Below, in pieces: positions 41,484-50,194 of a stretch of DNA of 64,000 bases; the stretch's first letter is position 1, and each line of letters opens with the position of its first letter. The position numbers and the translations under genes are program-made. The notes beneath the pieces were generated by a model. It ran no database searches. It was not told the DNA's origin and was given only the letters and a program-made list of their open reading frames with translations. The DNA is from an uncultured Collinsella sp. (GTDB lineage Bacteria > Actinomycetota > Coriobacteriia > Coriobacteriales > Coriobacteriaceae). The stretch covers positions 5,937 through 69,936 of the forward strand of contig CATWSG010000008.1 in NCBI GenBank assembly GCA_958353395.1, given 5' to 3'.

Positions 41484-44248
41484 TACTCGGCGCTCTTGAG
41501 GGCGCCGACCATGTCGATCTTGTTGAGCGTTCGGTTGGTGGCGAGGTTGACGATAAACGTAAAGCCAAAGGAAAGCACCACGGCAAGCACGTAGCTTAGC
41601 GGCTCGACTTCGACGTCAAAGTACAGCGACGGCATCTGCAGGATGTACGTAAAGCTCTCGGCCAACGCACCACCCAGTGGAACGCCCAGCGCAGCGCCGA
41701 TCGCCGTGAGGATCAACGTCTCCTTGTTGACGTAATGGTGCACCTCACCGCGACGGAAGCCCAACACCTTAATGGTCGCCAGCTCGCGCTCGCGCTCGGA
41801 GATATTCGTGTTGGACAGCGTAAACACCACCACAAACGACAGGCACGCCGCCATAAAGGTCACGAGCACCACGACCGAATTGATAATCGTAAAGTTCGCC
41901 TCATAGTTTTCCCAATGCTCGGCCGTACTCGAAATCGTAAGCCAACCGTCACTCTTAAGATTCTTGCTAAACGCAATCTGGTCGGCCGACGAACCCTTGA
42001 GCAGTGCAAAGATGCCGTTAAGACGCGCGCTTCGGCCGAACGTGCGCTCATAGGTGCCCTGCGTCATGTAAAGCGTGTTGCCCAGATAGTTAAGCGAAAT
42101 GTCGCTGACTTTGACCTTGGCAACATTGAGCGACGAATCCTGGACGTGAGCCGTATCGCCCGGCTGAATCCCCAGCACCAGCTGTGAACTTTTGCTCAGA
42201 TACACGTCTCCGTCACGCAAAGGCAGCGGTTCTTTGGACTCATCCTCCAGACGCACGTAATCGCCCAAGTCACTCGTGCGGTCATCGGGCACCACGATCA
42301 GCTGCACAGTCTCGCTCTTGCCGCCAAATGTAAAGGTGACGTTGTCGGTCATAATCGGCAGCGTCGAAGTCACGGTCACGTTGGAATCATTGGACGCGCT
42401 GCGCCCATCCAATGCCGCGCACGTCTGTGAAAAATCGTCGGGATTGGCGACCGCCAGCAGGTCGTAGCGCGTGATATGCCCGTACTGCTTGGGCGAAAGC
42501 GCCACCGACGTATCGCGGATGCCCATACCGCAGATCACAAGCGCCGTACAGCCCGCGATACCGAAGATGGTCATAAAGGCGCGCTTTTTGTAGCGGAATA
42601 GGTTGCGTGCAGCGACCTTGTTTAAGAAGCCCATGCGGCGCCAGATAAAGCCGATATGCTCGAGCAGAATGCGCGAGCCGGCGCGCGGGGCCTTGGGACG
42701 CATGAGCGAGGCTGGGGTCTCGGCCATCTCGTGGCGGCAGGCGATAATCGTAGCGCCCACCACGCCCACGGCAAACAGCGCCACCGACACGAGCGAAGAC
42801 ACGATATCGTACGAAAGCAGCATCTGGGGCAGCGAGTACATGTCGTCGAACACCGTAAACAAGAACAGTGGCAGGCCCACAAAGCCGATGATGTTGCCGA
42901 GCACGCCGCCGATCAGACATGCCCACAGCGCATAGTCCACGTATTTGGACAGGATGCGCTCGCGTGAATAGCCAAGCGCCTTGTACAGGCCAATAAGCGT
43001 GCGCTCCTCCTCGACCATGCGCGTGGCGGTGGTGAGGCTGATGAGCACGGCGACGATAAAGAAGATAAACGGGAACACCGTGGCGATGGCCTCGATCGAA
43101 GAACTGTCGCTCTCGACGCTCGAGTAGCTTGCGATGTTACCGCGGTCCTGAATGTACCAAGTGCATTCACCCAGATTGGAAAGCTCGGCGCGGGCATCGG
43201 CGAATTGCTGATCGGCGGCGGCGCGGCGCTGGTCCAACTCGGCCTGAGCTTGGACGCGCTCCTCGCTGCCCTCGGCCATGCGGTTGATGCTATCCTGCTC
43301 AATCCCAAAGAGCATGGCGGCCTGGCGCTCAGCCGCATCCAAGCTTGCCGGCGTGTCAACCGTCAGCTCCTGGACGCGCGCCTTTTCACGCTCCACGCGG
43401 ATCTTCTCGATATTGCCCTTGACCTCATTGATCTTTGCCGTGTAGGCATCCGAGTAGGAGTTGAGGCTCTTGGCTCCCTCGACGATCACGTGGACCGCGG
43501 AGTAGGACGATGATGTCGCGGCATCCTCGCTCACATAGAACTTATAGTCCGCAGCCGAAGCGGCACGGAAGGCGTTGACTGTCGAGTCGGAGCTCACATC
43601 AGTGGGGTCGAGGACCTCGGCCGTAATGGTGTAATCGCCCGCGGCAAACTGATCCTTGGCACTTTGGTTGGACGAGCTCGCGTCATTGGCGGCAAAACTC
43701 ACGGTATCGCCGAGCTTTTTGCCCGAAGCCTTCAGGAACTTCGAAGTTACCGCCACCTCATCGGCGCTCTCGGGCAAATCGCCGTTCACGAGCACTGGCT
43801 GATCGATGTTCTCCTTGGAGAGACTTTGCACGACCACGCGCTCGCGCGTTGTGCCCACGGCGGTGTAGGCGGTCTCGGTGTAGATACCCTCGGCCGTCTC
43901 GACCCCGTCGATCTCTTGGATAGCCGCGAGATCGTCGCGCGTAAGGCCACAGGTCGACTGCACGTTAATGTCATAGACATTCTGCTGGTCAAAATAGGCG
44001 TCGACCGAATCGCACAAATCCTCGCAGCCCGCCTTAAGGCCGCACATCACACTCACGCCGAGCGCGGTGATGACCACGATGGACAAGAAGCGCTTAAGAC
44101 TGCCGCGGATTGTGCGGTAGATGCCACGGCGAAATACCGTCGGCACCATATCGTTTGAGCTTTGGGCGGTACGGTAGGTCGCGAACTCCCGGTCCCGACT
44201 CACGTGCTCCGTATCGTGGTTTTGGCTGTTTTGGCGGTCCTGGTCCAT
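41483..44248 (-). CDS. FtsX-like ABC transporter permease (large, MacB/YhdP-type)
   Basis: A 921-residue membrane protein with two FtsX-type permease units. A first helix lies near residue 60 (FLSIVVITALGVSVMCGLKA), followed by a large extracytosolic domain (about 85-390) with a coiled-coil stretch near 290-345. Three helices follow, then a linker, then RKRAFMTIFGIAGCTALVICGMG-type helix, a second external domain and three C-terminal helices. This is the layout of permeases that move lipids, peptides or toxins out or span to the envelope. The start is uncertain: ATG at 44248 (5 bp after the ATPase gene) or GTG at 44260. The repeat at 41438 serves as its 3' end. Confidence 0.9.
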   Translation of the reverse strand: MDQDRQNSQNHDTEHVSRDREFATYRTAQSSNDMVPTVFRRGIYRTIRGSLKRFLSIVVITALGVSVMCGLKAGCEDLCDSVDAYFDQQNVYDINVQSTCGLTRDDLAAIQEIDGVETAEGIYTETAYTAVGTTRERVVVQSLSKENIDQPVLVNGDLPESADEVAVTSKFLKASGKKLGDTVSFAANDASSSNQSAKDQFAAGDYTITAEVLDPTDVSSDSTVNAFRAASAADYKFYVSEDAATSSSYSAVHVIVEGAKSLNSYSDAYTAKINEVKGNIEKIRVEREKARVQELTVDTPASLDAAERQAAMLFGIEQDSINRMAEGSEERVQAQAELDQRRAAADQQFADARAELSNLGECTWYIQDRGNIASYSSVESDSSSIEAIATVFPFIFFIVAVLISLTTATRMVEEERTLIGLYKALGYSRERILSKYVDYALWACLIGGVLGNIIGFVGLPLFLFTVFDDMYSLPQMLLSYDIVSSLVSVALFAVGVVGATIIACRHEMAETPASLMRPKAPRAGSRILLEHIGFIWRRMGFLNKVAARNLFRYKKRAFMTIFGIAGCTALVICGMGIRDTSVALSPKQYGHITRYDLLAVANPDDFSQTCAALDGRSASNDSNVTVTSTLPIMTDNVTFTFGGKSETVQLIVVPDDRTSDLGDYVRLEDESKEPLPLRDGDVYLSKSSQLVLGIQPGDTAHVQDSSLNVAKVKVSDISLNYLGNTLYMTQGTYERTFGRSARLNGIFALLKGSSADQIAFSKNLKSDGWLTISSTAEHWENYEANFTIINSVVVLVTFMAACLSFVVVFTLSNTNISERERELATIKVLGFRRGEVHHYVNKETLILTAIGAALGVPLGGALAESFTYILQMPSLYFDVEVEPLSYVLAVVLSFGFTFIVNLATNRTLNKIDMVGALKSAE

Positions 44249-44253
44249 GGGCG

Positions 44254-44955
<702 letters not shown>

Positions 44956-45008
44956 CGATTAATTCCCATCTGGTCGGATAACTCTTTAGTATTACCCATT
45001 TCGCACCG

Positions 45009-45048
45009 ACCAAAAAGGGACAGGTTTATTTTGGCAGGTTTTATATGG
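45009..45048. repeat. REP-like hairpin, variant c copy 5 (inverted)
   Basis: Reverse-orientation copy: CCAAAAAGGGACAGGTTTAT then TTTGGCAGGTTTTAT. It lies upstream of the ABC ATPase gene, so here it is not at a stop codon. Confidence 0.88.
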
Positions 45049-45156
45049 GGAAACGGCAGCTATAGATGAGGCGCCGGGGAGGCAGAGAAATCATCGACGG
45101 GGTCAGGCCGACCGCCAAACACAACGCACGCATCTCAATCTGTCAGCCAACTCATT

Positions 45157-45170
45157 CGAACAGCTGTTCG
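45157..45170. promoter_or_regulatory. LexA/SOS-box-like operator
   Basis: CGAACAGCTGTTCG is a perfect 14-bp palindrome matching the Gram-positive LexA (DinR) consensus CGAAC-N4-GTTCG. TATGAT at 45175-45180 looks like the -10 of the following gene, so a bound repressor would cover the -35 and spacer. Confidence 0.7.
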
Positions 45171-45226
45171 TTTCTATGATATGATTCAGCTATCTAAGCA
45201 GGCCAATACGCAGAAAGGCGGCCAAC

Positions 45227-45865
45227 ATGGCGTTCGACTTTAAGAAGGAATGCAAGGAGCTCTACAGACCTGCAAGCAAGCCGAGTATCGTAACTGTCCC
45301 GCCTATGAACTACGTAGCCGTTCGCGGAAAGGGTGACCCAAATACCGAAGGTGGCGAGTATCAAAACGCCCTGCCGTTGCTTTACGGCATCGCCTATACC
45401 GTCAAGATGTCGAAGAAAGGCTCAAGGAGTATCGAGGGCTATTTCGACTTTGTGGTACCGCCGCTCGAGGGTTTCTGGTGGCAAGACTCCCCGAGCGGCG
45501 ACATCGACTATGTACGCAAGGACGATTTCAACTTTACCTCGTGCATCCGCCTGCCCGATTTCGTCACCCAAGATGACTTTGACTGGGCAGTCGCGGAAGC
45601 CACGACCAAGAAGAAACTGGACTTTTCCGCCGTTGAGCTGCTTAAAGTTGACGAGGGTCTCTGCGTTCAATGCATGCACACCGGGCCCTACGACAACGAA
45701 CCGGCGACTGTAAACGCTATGCATGAATACATGACCGAGCAGGGCTATGTCCCCGACTTCTCAGACTCCCGTTTACATCACGAAATCTATCTCTCCGATC
45801 CACGCAAATGTGCACCGGAGAAACTTAAGACTGTGGTTCGTCATCCTATCAAGCGCGCTGAATAG
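45227..45865 (+). CDS. GyrI-like small-molecule-binding domain protein
   Basis: A 212-residue GyrI-like/AraC-effector-binding (SOUL/GyrI-type, COG4832-like) protein without a DNA-binding domain. It shows PPMNYVAVRGKGDPN (strand typical of the family), GYFDFVVPPLEGFWW and QCMHTGPYDNEPATVNAMHEY, with the paired beta-beta-alpha-beta repeats. It ends with EIYLSDPRKCAPEKLKTVVRHPIK, a closing motif of these proteins. The family includes binders of drugs and cyclic compounds and relatives of the gyrase inhibitor. The upstream LexA-like box suggests DNA-damage control, an interesting match for a GyrI-like fold. Confidence 0.9.
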   Translation: MAFDFKKECKELYRPASKPSIVTVPPMNYVAVRGKGDPNTEGGEYQNALPLLYGIAYTVKMSKKGSRSIEGYFDFVVPPLEGFWWQDSPSGDIDYVRKDDFNFTSCIRLPDFVTQDDFDWAVAEATTKKKLDFSAVELLKVDEGLCVQCMHTGPYDNEPATVNAMHEYMTEQGYVPDFSDSRLHHEIYLSDPRKCAPEKLKTVVRHPIKRAE

Positions 45866-45937
45866 CGTGGGGCGCCGTCCCGCGCATCAGGTTTTAGGCC
45901 AGGCAATCAGCCGCTCCAAGGTCATCTGGCAGCTTCC

Positions 45938-45964
45938 TTGACGCAGGTCATCGTATCTTATAAT
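45938..45964 (+). promoter_or_regulatory. Promoter for the small RNA ahead of the Abi_2 remnant
   Basis: TTGACG at 45938-45943 and consensus TATAAT at 45959-45964; the spacer is short at 15 bp. Confidence 0.55.
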
Positions 45965-45970
45965 TTTATG

Positions 45971-46018
45971 TCTCTAAAGCTGGAAAGCCTCTCAACGATG
46001 CGCAACTCCAGCTCTTTT
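45971..46018 (+). ncRNA. Putative small RNA / leader upstream of Abi_2 remnant
   Basis: A region of about 50 nt follows a near-consensus promoter and ends in a terminator-like stem (AGCTGGA at 45978-45984 with TCCAGCT at 46007-46013, then CTTTTT). AAGCCTCT at 45985-45992 is exactly complementary to AGAGGCTT at 46026-46033, which contains the ribosome site of the following ORF, so the RNA could mask translation. Structured RNAs upstream of Abi_2-type genes are known (the abiF RNA motif, from memory); whether this one belongs there is untested. Confidence 0.5.
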
Positions 46019-46035
46019 TATATCAAGAGGCTTAA

Positions 46036-46161
46036 ATGAAATACCAGAAGTCGTGGATATCCATCAACGAACAGATAGTACTATTGACAGCTAACAAGGG
46101 TCTTAAGTGCTCTGATCAAAGCGAACTCGAGCGAGCTTTGGTCGAAGTCGGCTACTACAGG
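46036..46161 (+). pseudogene. Truncated Abi_2 (AbiD/AbiF-like) gene, N-terminal 42 codons
   Basis: The first 42 codons encode the opening of an Abi_2 abortive-infection protein: KSWISINEQIVLLTANKGL, then a helix and ELERALVEVGYYR, matching the family's start (xSIxEQIxLLxxRGL ... NYYRLSGY). After GYYR the similarity ends and the frame runs antisense into the 3' end of ogt. AGAGG lies 5 nt before the ATG, so expression signals are intact. The rest of the gene (normally about 300 residues) has been lost, apparently where ogt now lies. Confidence 0.65.
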
Positions 46162-46176
46162 CAAAGTGTTCAAGCG

Positions 46177-46755
46177 TTACTCCTCGTACGCGCCCTCAAG
46201 CCGCAGCAGCCACTCCTTGCGGTCAAGCCCGCCGGCATATCCGTTGAGCGATCCGTCGGCTGCCACCACGCGATGGCACGGCACGATAATCGAAATGGGA
46301 TTACGCGCGACCGCAGCCCCCACAGCACGGGGAGACACAACGGGCGCCTCGTTTCCCGGTACACGATGTCGGGCGGCGACACGCTGGGCGATCTCACCAT
46401 ACGTAGCGACCTCACCACGCGGAATAGAAAGCAGCTCAAACCAAACCTCGCGCTGAAACGCCGTACCGATCATATGCAACGGCGGCGTAAACCGAGGCTC
46501 CTGCCCTGCAAAATAAGCATTCAGCCAAGCCCAGGAACGCTCAAGCACCGAAGAGGCCGCACCATTTGCCGGATTCGCCGACAACATGCCACCAATACCG
46601 GAAACCGCGTCGGCGCCTTCAACGTGCTCCGCATCTTCTTTGAGCAGCGTAGAGCCAAAATGCTCCTGCCCCTCAAACCAAAGCCCTGTCAAACCGCGGC
46701 CATCAGCGGCAAGCAGAATCTCGCCCAAAGGCGAAGCAAACGTCGTCGTGACCAC
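46177..46755 (-). CDS. ogt: Methylated-DNA-protein cysteine methyltransferase
   Basis: A 192-residue O6-alkylguanine-DNA alkyltransferase. The acceptor Cys lies in the invariant IIVPCHRVV, followed by GSLNGYAGGLDRKEWLL. The DNA-binding helix reads PRGEVATYGEIAQRVA. The start is GTG at 46755 with AAAGGAG upstream. It is a suicide DNA-repair enzyme acting on O6-methylguanine. It lies convergent to, and 15 bp from, the Abi_2 remnant, and its flank contains a MITE-like element. Confidence 0.94.
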   Translation of the reverse strand: MVTTTFASPLGEILLAADGRGLTGLWFEGQEHFGSTLLKEDAEHVEGADAVSGIGGMLSANPANGAASSVLERSWAWLNAYFAGQEPRFTPPLHMIGTAFQREVWFELLSIPRGEVATYGEIAQRVAARHRVPGNEAPVVSPRAVGAAVARNPISIIVPCHRVVAADGSLNGYAGGLDRKEWLLRLEGAYEE

Positions 46756-46920
46756 CAGCGGCTCCTTTCAAAACTCCGCACCATGATACCGCGAATTGTG
46801 CAGACAACCTGCCTGATACGCCCGGGCAGGCTCGTAATTGTTTAAGCGAGACCGCTTTCCCCAATCAAGCGAAGATGACGCGGGGGCTCGACGCCAAAGC
46901 GGTACCTCTACCAGCTGAGC

Positions 46921-47094
46921 TCTAATACTTTTCCCGAGAAGTGAACGAGTAAAAACGAAGCCCCGGAGCATCCACACCTTTAGACCGCAAAACCGCAGGA
47001 TTCGCACAGCAAAACCGCAGGAAATAGCGGTCAAAATATGCCAATGCTTCAGGGGTCAAAATAAGGTCGTTCACTTCTCGGGAAAAGTATTAGA
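46921..47094. mobile_element. MITE-like element with 26-bp perfect terminal inverted repeats
   Basis: The left end (46921-46946, starting TCTAATACTTTTCCCGAG and ending GTGAAC) is exactly inverted at 47069-47094. The 122-bp interior has no ORF but carries two copies of GCAAAACCGCAGG. There is no transposase, so it would depend on one elsewhere. No clear target duplication is seen. Confidence 0.8.
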
Positions 47095-47114
47095 CCCCGA
47101 TTCACCCCAACCCC

Positions 47115-47268
47115 AAAGTCACCTCAGGCGGCAGGCGCAGCGCGCCGCAGCTGCCGTCACGGCCCCGCAGTCACCCCAGGCAGCAGGCGCGACAGCGCCG
47201 CAGCTGCCGACCGCGCTCCGCAGTCCCCAAAGGCGGCAGGCGCAAAGCGCCGAGGCCGCCGCCGGGAC
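47115..47268. repeat. Three imperfect 52-bp tandem repeats
   Basis: Units start near 47115, 47167 and 47219, each GCAGTCACCCCAGGC-like followed by GGCAGGCGC...GCGCCGCAGCTGCC, so each can also fold on itself. GC content is very high. Confidence 0.7.
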
Positions 47269-47361
47269 CAGGGCCTGCAACGGCCACGTGCCCCCATATC
47301 AGCCCAGCGGCCCCAACCAACAACGGCCCCATCGCAGGTCGCTTGCAGCAGCGTCACCGAA

Positions 47362-47491
47362 GGCGGGGGCCGGGCTTAGTTTTCAGAACACTCCGCAGAC
47401 CAGTGTGGCGCCTTGTCCGCGGCTCCGAAGGAGCAGGACAAGGCGCCACACATGGTCGAGGACGTTCTGAAAACTAAGCCCGGCCCCCGCC
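47362..47491. repeat. Long three-tier inverted repeat after asd
   Basis: Outer perfect 28-bp arms (47362-47389 and 47464-47491, with GGCTTAGTTTTCAGAAC), inner perfect 16-bp arms (47403-47418 and 47436-47451, GTGTGGCGCCTTGTCC) and a central GCTCC/GGAGC. It lies 12 bp past the asd stop codon. Confidence 0.93.
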
Positions 47492-47503
47492 GGACAGGTC
47501 ACA

Positions 47504-48529
47504 CTACTCGCAGAGCAGCTTAGCAATCTGGACGGCGTTGGTTGCCGCGCCCTTACGGATTTGATCGCCGCAGCACCAGAAGGTGATGCCACGCGCGGCC
47601 TCGGGGTTCGAGATATCGCGGCGCACACGACCGACCCAAATCAGGTCCTGGTCGGACGTATCCATCGGCATGGGGAAGCGATCGTGCGCATCCTCGGCGC
47701 TCATGTCGTCAACCAGCTTCACGCCCGGAGCGGCGGCCAGCGCAGCACGGGCCTCGTCAACCGTAATGTCGCGCTCAAACTCGAGCGTAATGCTCTCAGA
47801 GTGCGAGCGCAGCACGGGCACGCGCACGCAGGTGCAGTTCACGCGCAGCTCGGGCAGGTGCATGATCTTGCGGCCCTCGTTTTGCAGCTTCATCTCCTCG
47901 GAGGTAAAGCCCTCCTCCTTGACGCCGCCAATCTGCGGAATCAGGTTACTCGCGAGCTGGGCGGCAAATGCGCGCGGCTCGGGAATCTCCTCGCCACGGC
48001 CCAGAGCGGCCAGCTGAGCCTCGAGCTCGGCCATACCGGGAGCGCCAGCACCCGAAGCCGCCTGGTACGTCGAGACGATCATGCGCTTCACGCCGGCGAG
48101 CTGATGCAGCGGCCAGGTGGGAACCAGGCCGATAATGGTCGCGCAGTTGGGGTTGGCGATCAGGCCGTGGTGCCACTTGATGTCGTCGGCATTGATCTCG
48201 GGCACGACCAGCGGTACCTCGGGATCCATACGGAAGGCATGGCTGTTGTCGACCACGACGGCGCCGCGCTTGACGGCCTCGGGCAGTAGCTCCTTCGCAA
48301 TGTCGTCGCCGGCGGCTCCAAGCACAATGTCACAGCCCTCAAAGGCCTCGGGGCAAGCCTCTTCGATCACGATCTGCTCGCCGCGGAACTCGACGGTTTT
48401 GCCCGCAGAACGAGCGCTCGCCAGCAGCTTGAGCTTGCCAACCGGAAACTCCTGCTCGTTTAAGCACTCGAGCATCTGGGTGCCCACGGCTCCCGTCGCG
48501 CCCAAAATAGCAACCGTGTACTGTTTCAT
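47504..48529 (-). CDS. asd: Aspartate-semialdehyde dehydrogenase
   Basis: Reduces aspartyl phosphate to aspartate semialdehyde with NADPH, a branch point to Thr, Met, Lys and cell-wall diaminopimelate. The 341-residue protein has the Rossmann motif LGATGAVGTQML, ANPNCATIIGL with the active-site Cys, STYQAASGAGAPGMAEL and the catalytic His segment VPVLRSHSESI. GGGGGAAG lies before the ATG at 48529; the longer frame to 48616 lacks a site. Aspartokinase is the next gene upstream in the same direction, separated by a terminator-like stem. Confidence 0.96.
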   Translation of the reverse strand: MKQYTVAILGATGAVGTQMLECLNEQEFPVGKLKLLASARSAGKTVEFRGEQIVIEEACPEAFEGCDIVLGAAGDDIAKELLPEAVKRGAVVVDNSHAFRMDPEVPLVVPEINADDIKWHHGLIANPNCATIIGLVPTWPLHQLAGVKRMIVSTYQAASGAGAPGMAELEAQLAALGRGEEIPEPRAFAAQLASNLIPQIGGVKEEGFTSEEMKLQNEGRKIMHLPELRVNCTCVRVPVLRSHSESITLEFERDITVDEARAALAAAPGVKLVDDMSAEDAHDRFPMPMDTSDQDLIWVGRVRRDISNPEAARGITFWCCGDQIRKGAATNAVQIAKLLCE

Positions 48530-48603
48530 GCTTCCCCCTTTAAAGGTTATGGCTTTTGCCTGCACGCCGAGCAGGCCGATTGTTGTTGCCAGTGTATACA
48601 AGA

Positions 48604-48630
48604 ACGGGGCGGACACGAAACCCGCCCCGT
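48604..48630 (-). terminator. Hairpin between aspartokinase and asd
   Basis: ACGGGGCGG pairs with CCGCCCCGT around ACACGAAAC. In the minus direction it follows the aspartokinase stop by about 75 nt; the T-run is weak. Confidence 0.5.
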
Positions 48631-48702
48631 CGAAACGAAACCGAAACGAAACGCCCCGTGCTAGATTTTTGGCACTTGTCCCAAAAATATACCGAGCAGT
48701 CG

Positions 48703-50091
48703 CTACTTTTTGAGCGCGGCCAGGGTGGGATCGACCGGCGTGGGAGCCTCCAAATCGGAGACCTTCACAATGCCGTTCTCATCGGAGAAGGCACGGTAAA
48801 TGGTCCGAATCGCCAGGTCGAAGTCTTTCTCCTCGACACCGATAATGATGTTGATCTCGTCGCAGCTCTGCGAAATCATGCGCACGCTCACGCCGGCCTG
48901 GCCGAGCATGCCAAACAGATGCCCCGAGATACCCGCACGGCCGCGCAGGTTACGACCGACGGTCGCGATGAGCGCCAAGCCCTCGACAACCTCGATCTCG
49001 AGCGGCTCGACCTCCTGCTGAATGTCGCCCACAAGCGAGTACAGCGAGTCGTGCACATCCTGCTCCTGCACCACAGCGCCAAAGCGGTCGACACCGGTGG
49101 GCATGTGCTCGACGGAAACGTCATAGCGTTCGAACACCGAAAGTGCACGGCGCATAAAGCCAACGCGGGGCTTGGTGCGGTCGCGGGCAACGTTGATGGC
49201 GACAAAGCCGCGCTTGCCGGTCACGCCGGTAATGATGGGCTCGGCCTCACCCTCGTCAGCCGTCTCGCTAATGATGGTGCCAGGATCCTGCGGCGCATTG
49301 GTGTTCTTGATGACCAGCGGAATACCCGCCTCGCGCACGGGGAACACGGCCTCCTCGTGCAGGACACTTGCGCCCATGTACGAAAGCTCGCGCAGCTCCT
49401 CGTAGGTAACGCGCGCAATGGGCTGAGCCTCGGGAACAATACGCGGATCGGCAGAATAGAAACCCGAGACGTCGGTCCAGTTCTCGTACAGGTCGGCACC
49501 CAGGCACTTGGCCAGGATCGAGCCCGAGATATCGCCGCCGCCACGATCGAGCAGCTTGATCTGACCCTCACGCGTCGCGCCGTAGAAACCGGGCATAACA
49601 AAGCCGCCCTGCTGGCCGTACTCCTGCACCAGCTCGGAGGTACGGTTCATGCTGAGCGTACCGTCGTGATGGAATGCCACAACCGTCGCAGCGTCCAGGA
49701 ACGGCAGACCCAGGTATTCGGCCATCAGGCGAGCGGTGAAGTACTCGCCGCGGCTCACGAGCTCCTCGGTGGAGTAGCCGCCCGAGCGGGCGCGCTCGGC
49801 AAAGGCCGCGAACTCCTTACGGATGGGATAGGTGAGCTCCAACTCGTCAGCGATATCAAAATAGCGCTGACCAATGTCCTCGAGCAGCTCCTCACACGAC
49901 ACGTGATACTTAACGTGCGCGTTAACCAGGTAGAGCAGGTCGGTCACCTTGGTGTCGCCCTTAAAGCGACGACCGCAGGCAGAAACCACCACAAAACGGC
50001 GGGCAGGGTCGGCATCGACGATGGCCTTGATCTTCTTGAAGTGTTCAGCGTCGGCGACCGACGAGCCGCCAAACTTGGCAATTTTTATCAT
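48703..50091 (-). CDS. Aspartate kinase (monofunctional, with ACT domains)
   Basis: Phosphorylates aspartate, the first step of the Thr/Lys/Met pathway. The 462-residue protein opens with IAKFGGSSVADAEHF (kinase signature, Lys in KFGGSS) and continues with VSACGRRFKGDTKVTDLLY, SRGEYFTARL, GGGDISGSILAKCLGADLYENWTDVSG and a C-terminal pair of ACT domains (about 300-450) for feedback by Thr or Lys. This layout is the class seen in clostridia and Coriobacteria, and homoserine dehydrogenase is not fused. It is divergent from thrC with only 103 bp between the start codons, so the two promoters are linked. Confidence 0.95.
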   Translation of the reverse strand: MIKIAKFGGSSVADAEHFKKIKAIVDADPARRFVVVSACGRRFKGDTKVTDLLYLVNAHVKYHVSCEELLEDIGQRYFDIADELELTYPIRKEFAAFAERARSGGYSTEELVSRGEYFTARLMAEYLGLPFLDAATVVAFHHDGTLSMNRTSELVQEYGQQGGFVMPGFYGATREGQIKLLDRGGGDISGSILAKCLGADLYENWTDVSGFYSADPRIVPEAQPIARVTYEELRELSYMGASVLHEEAVFPVREAGIPLVIKNTNAPQDPGTIISETADEGEAEPIITGVTGKRGFVAINVARDRTKPRVGFMRRALSVFERYDVSVEHMPTGVDRFGAVVQEQDVHDSLYSLVGDIQQEVEPLEIEVVEGLALIATVGRNLRGRAGISGHLFGMLGQAGVSVRMISQSCDEINIIIGVEEKDFDLAIRTIYRAFSDENGIVKVSDLEAPTPVDPTLAALKK

Positions 50092-50143
50092 GGCGTGGAG
50101 GTTACCTTTCTAAAAGCCTCTGCAAACCTGTTTTGCGCGCTCT

Positions 50144-50178
50144 GATACCATGGGTTCACCGATTGGGACCAAGGTATC
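50144..50178. promoter_or_regulatory. Stem in the thrC leader / divergent promoter region
   Basis: GATACCATGG at 50144-50153 pairs with CCAAGGTATC at 50169-50178 (one mismatch) about 17 bp before the thrC start. It could be an operator or a leader hairpin for the divergent aspartokinase/thrC genes. Confidence 0.4.
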
Positions 50179-50194
50179 CGAGGAGCACTGTTAT

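Larger units (their letters stand above)
46759..47503. other. Accessory non-coding region (MITE, tandem repeats, long palindrome)
   Basis: No credible gene. In order it contains a tRNA-like fragment (46883-46920), a MITE-like element (46921-47094), three 52-bp imperfect tandem repeats (47115-47268) and a long inverted repeat (47362-47491) that terminates asd. Confidence 0.7.

Noticed and set aside
46162..46845. Continuation of the Abi_2 frame for 228 more codons
   Set aside because: It is antisense to ogt, and the peptide loses Abi_2 similarity after GYYR, so only the first 42 codons are homologous.
46883..46920. A complete tRNA gene beside the MITE
   Set aside because: Only a D-arm-like stretch is present; no anticodon stem, T-arm or acceptor stem can be folded.
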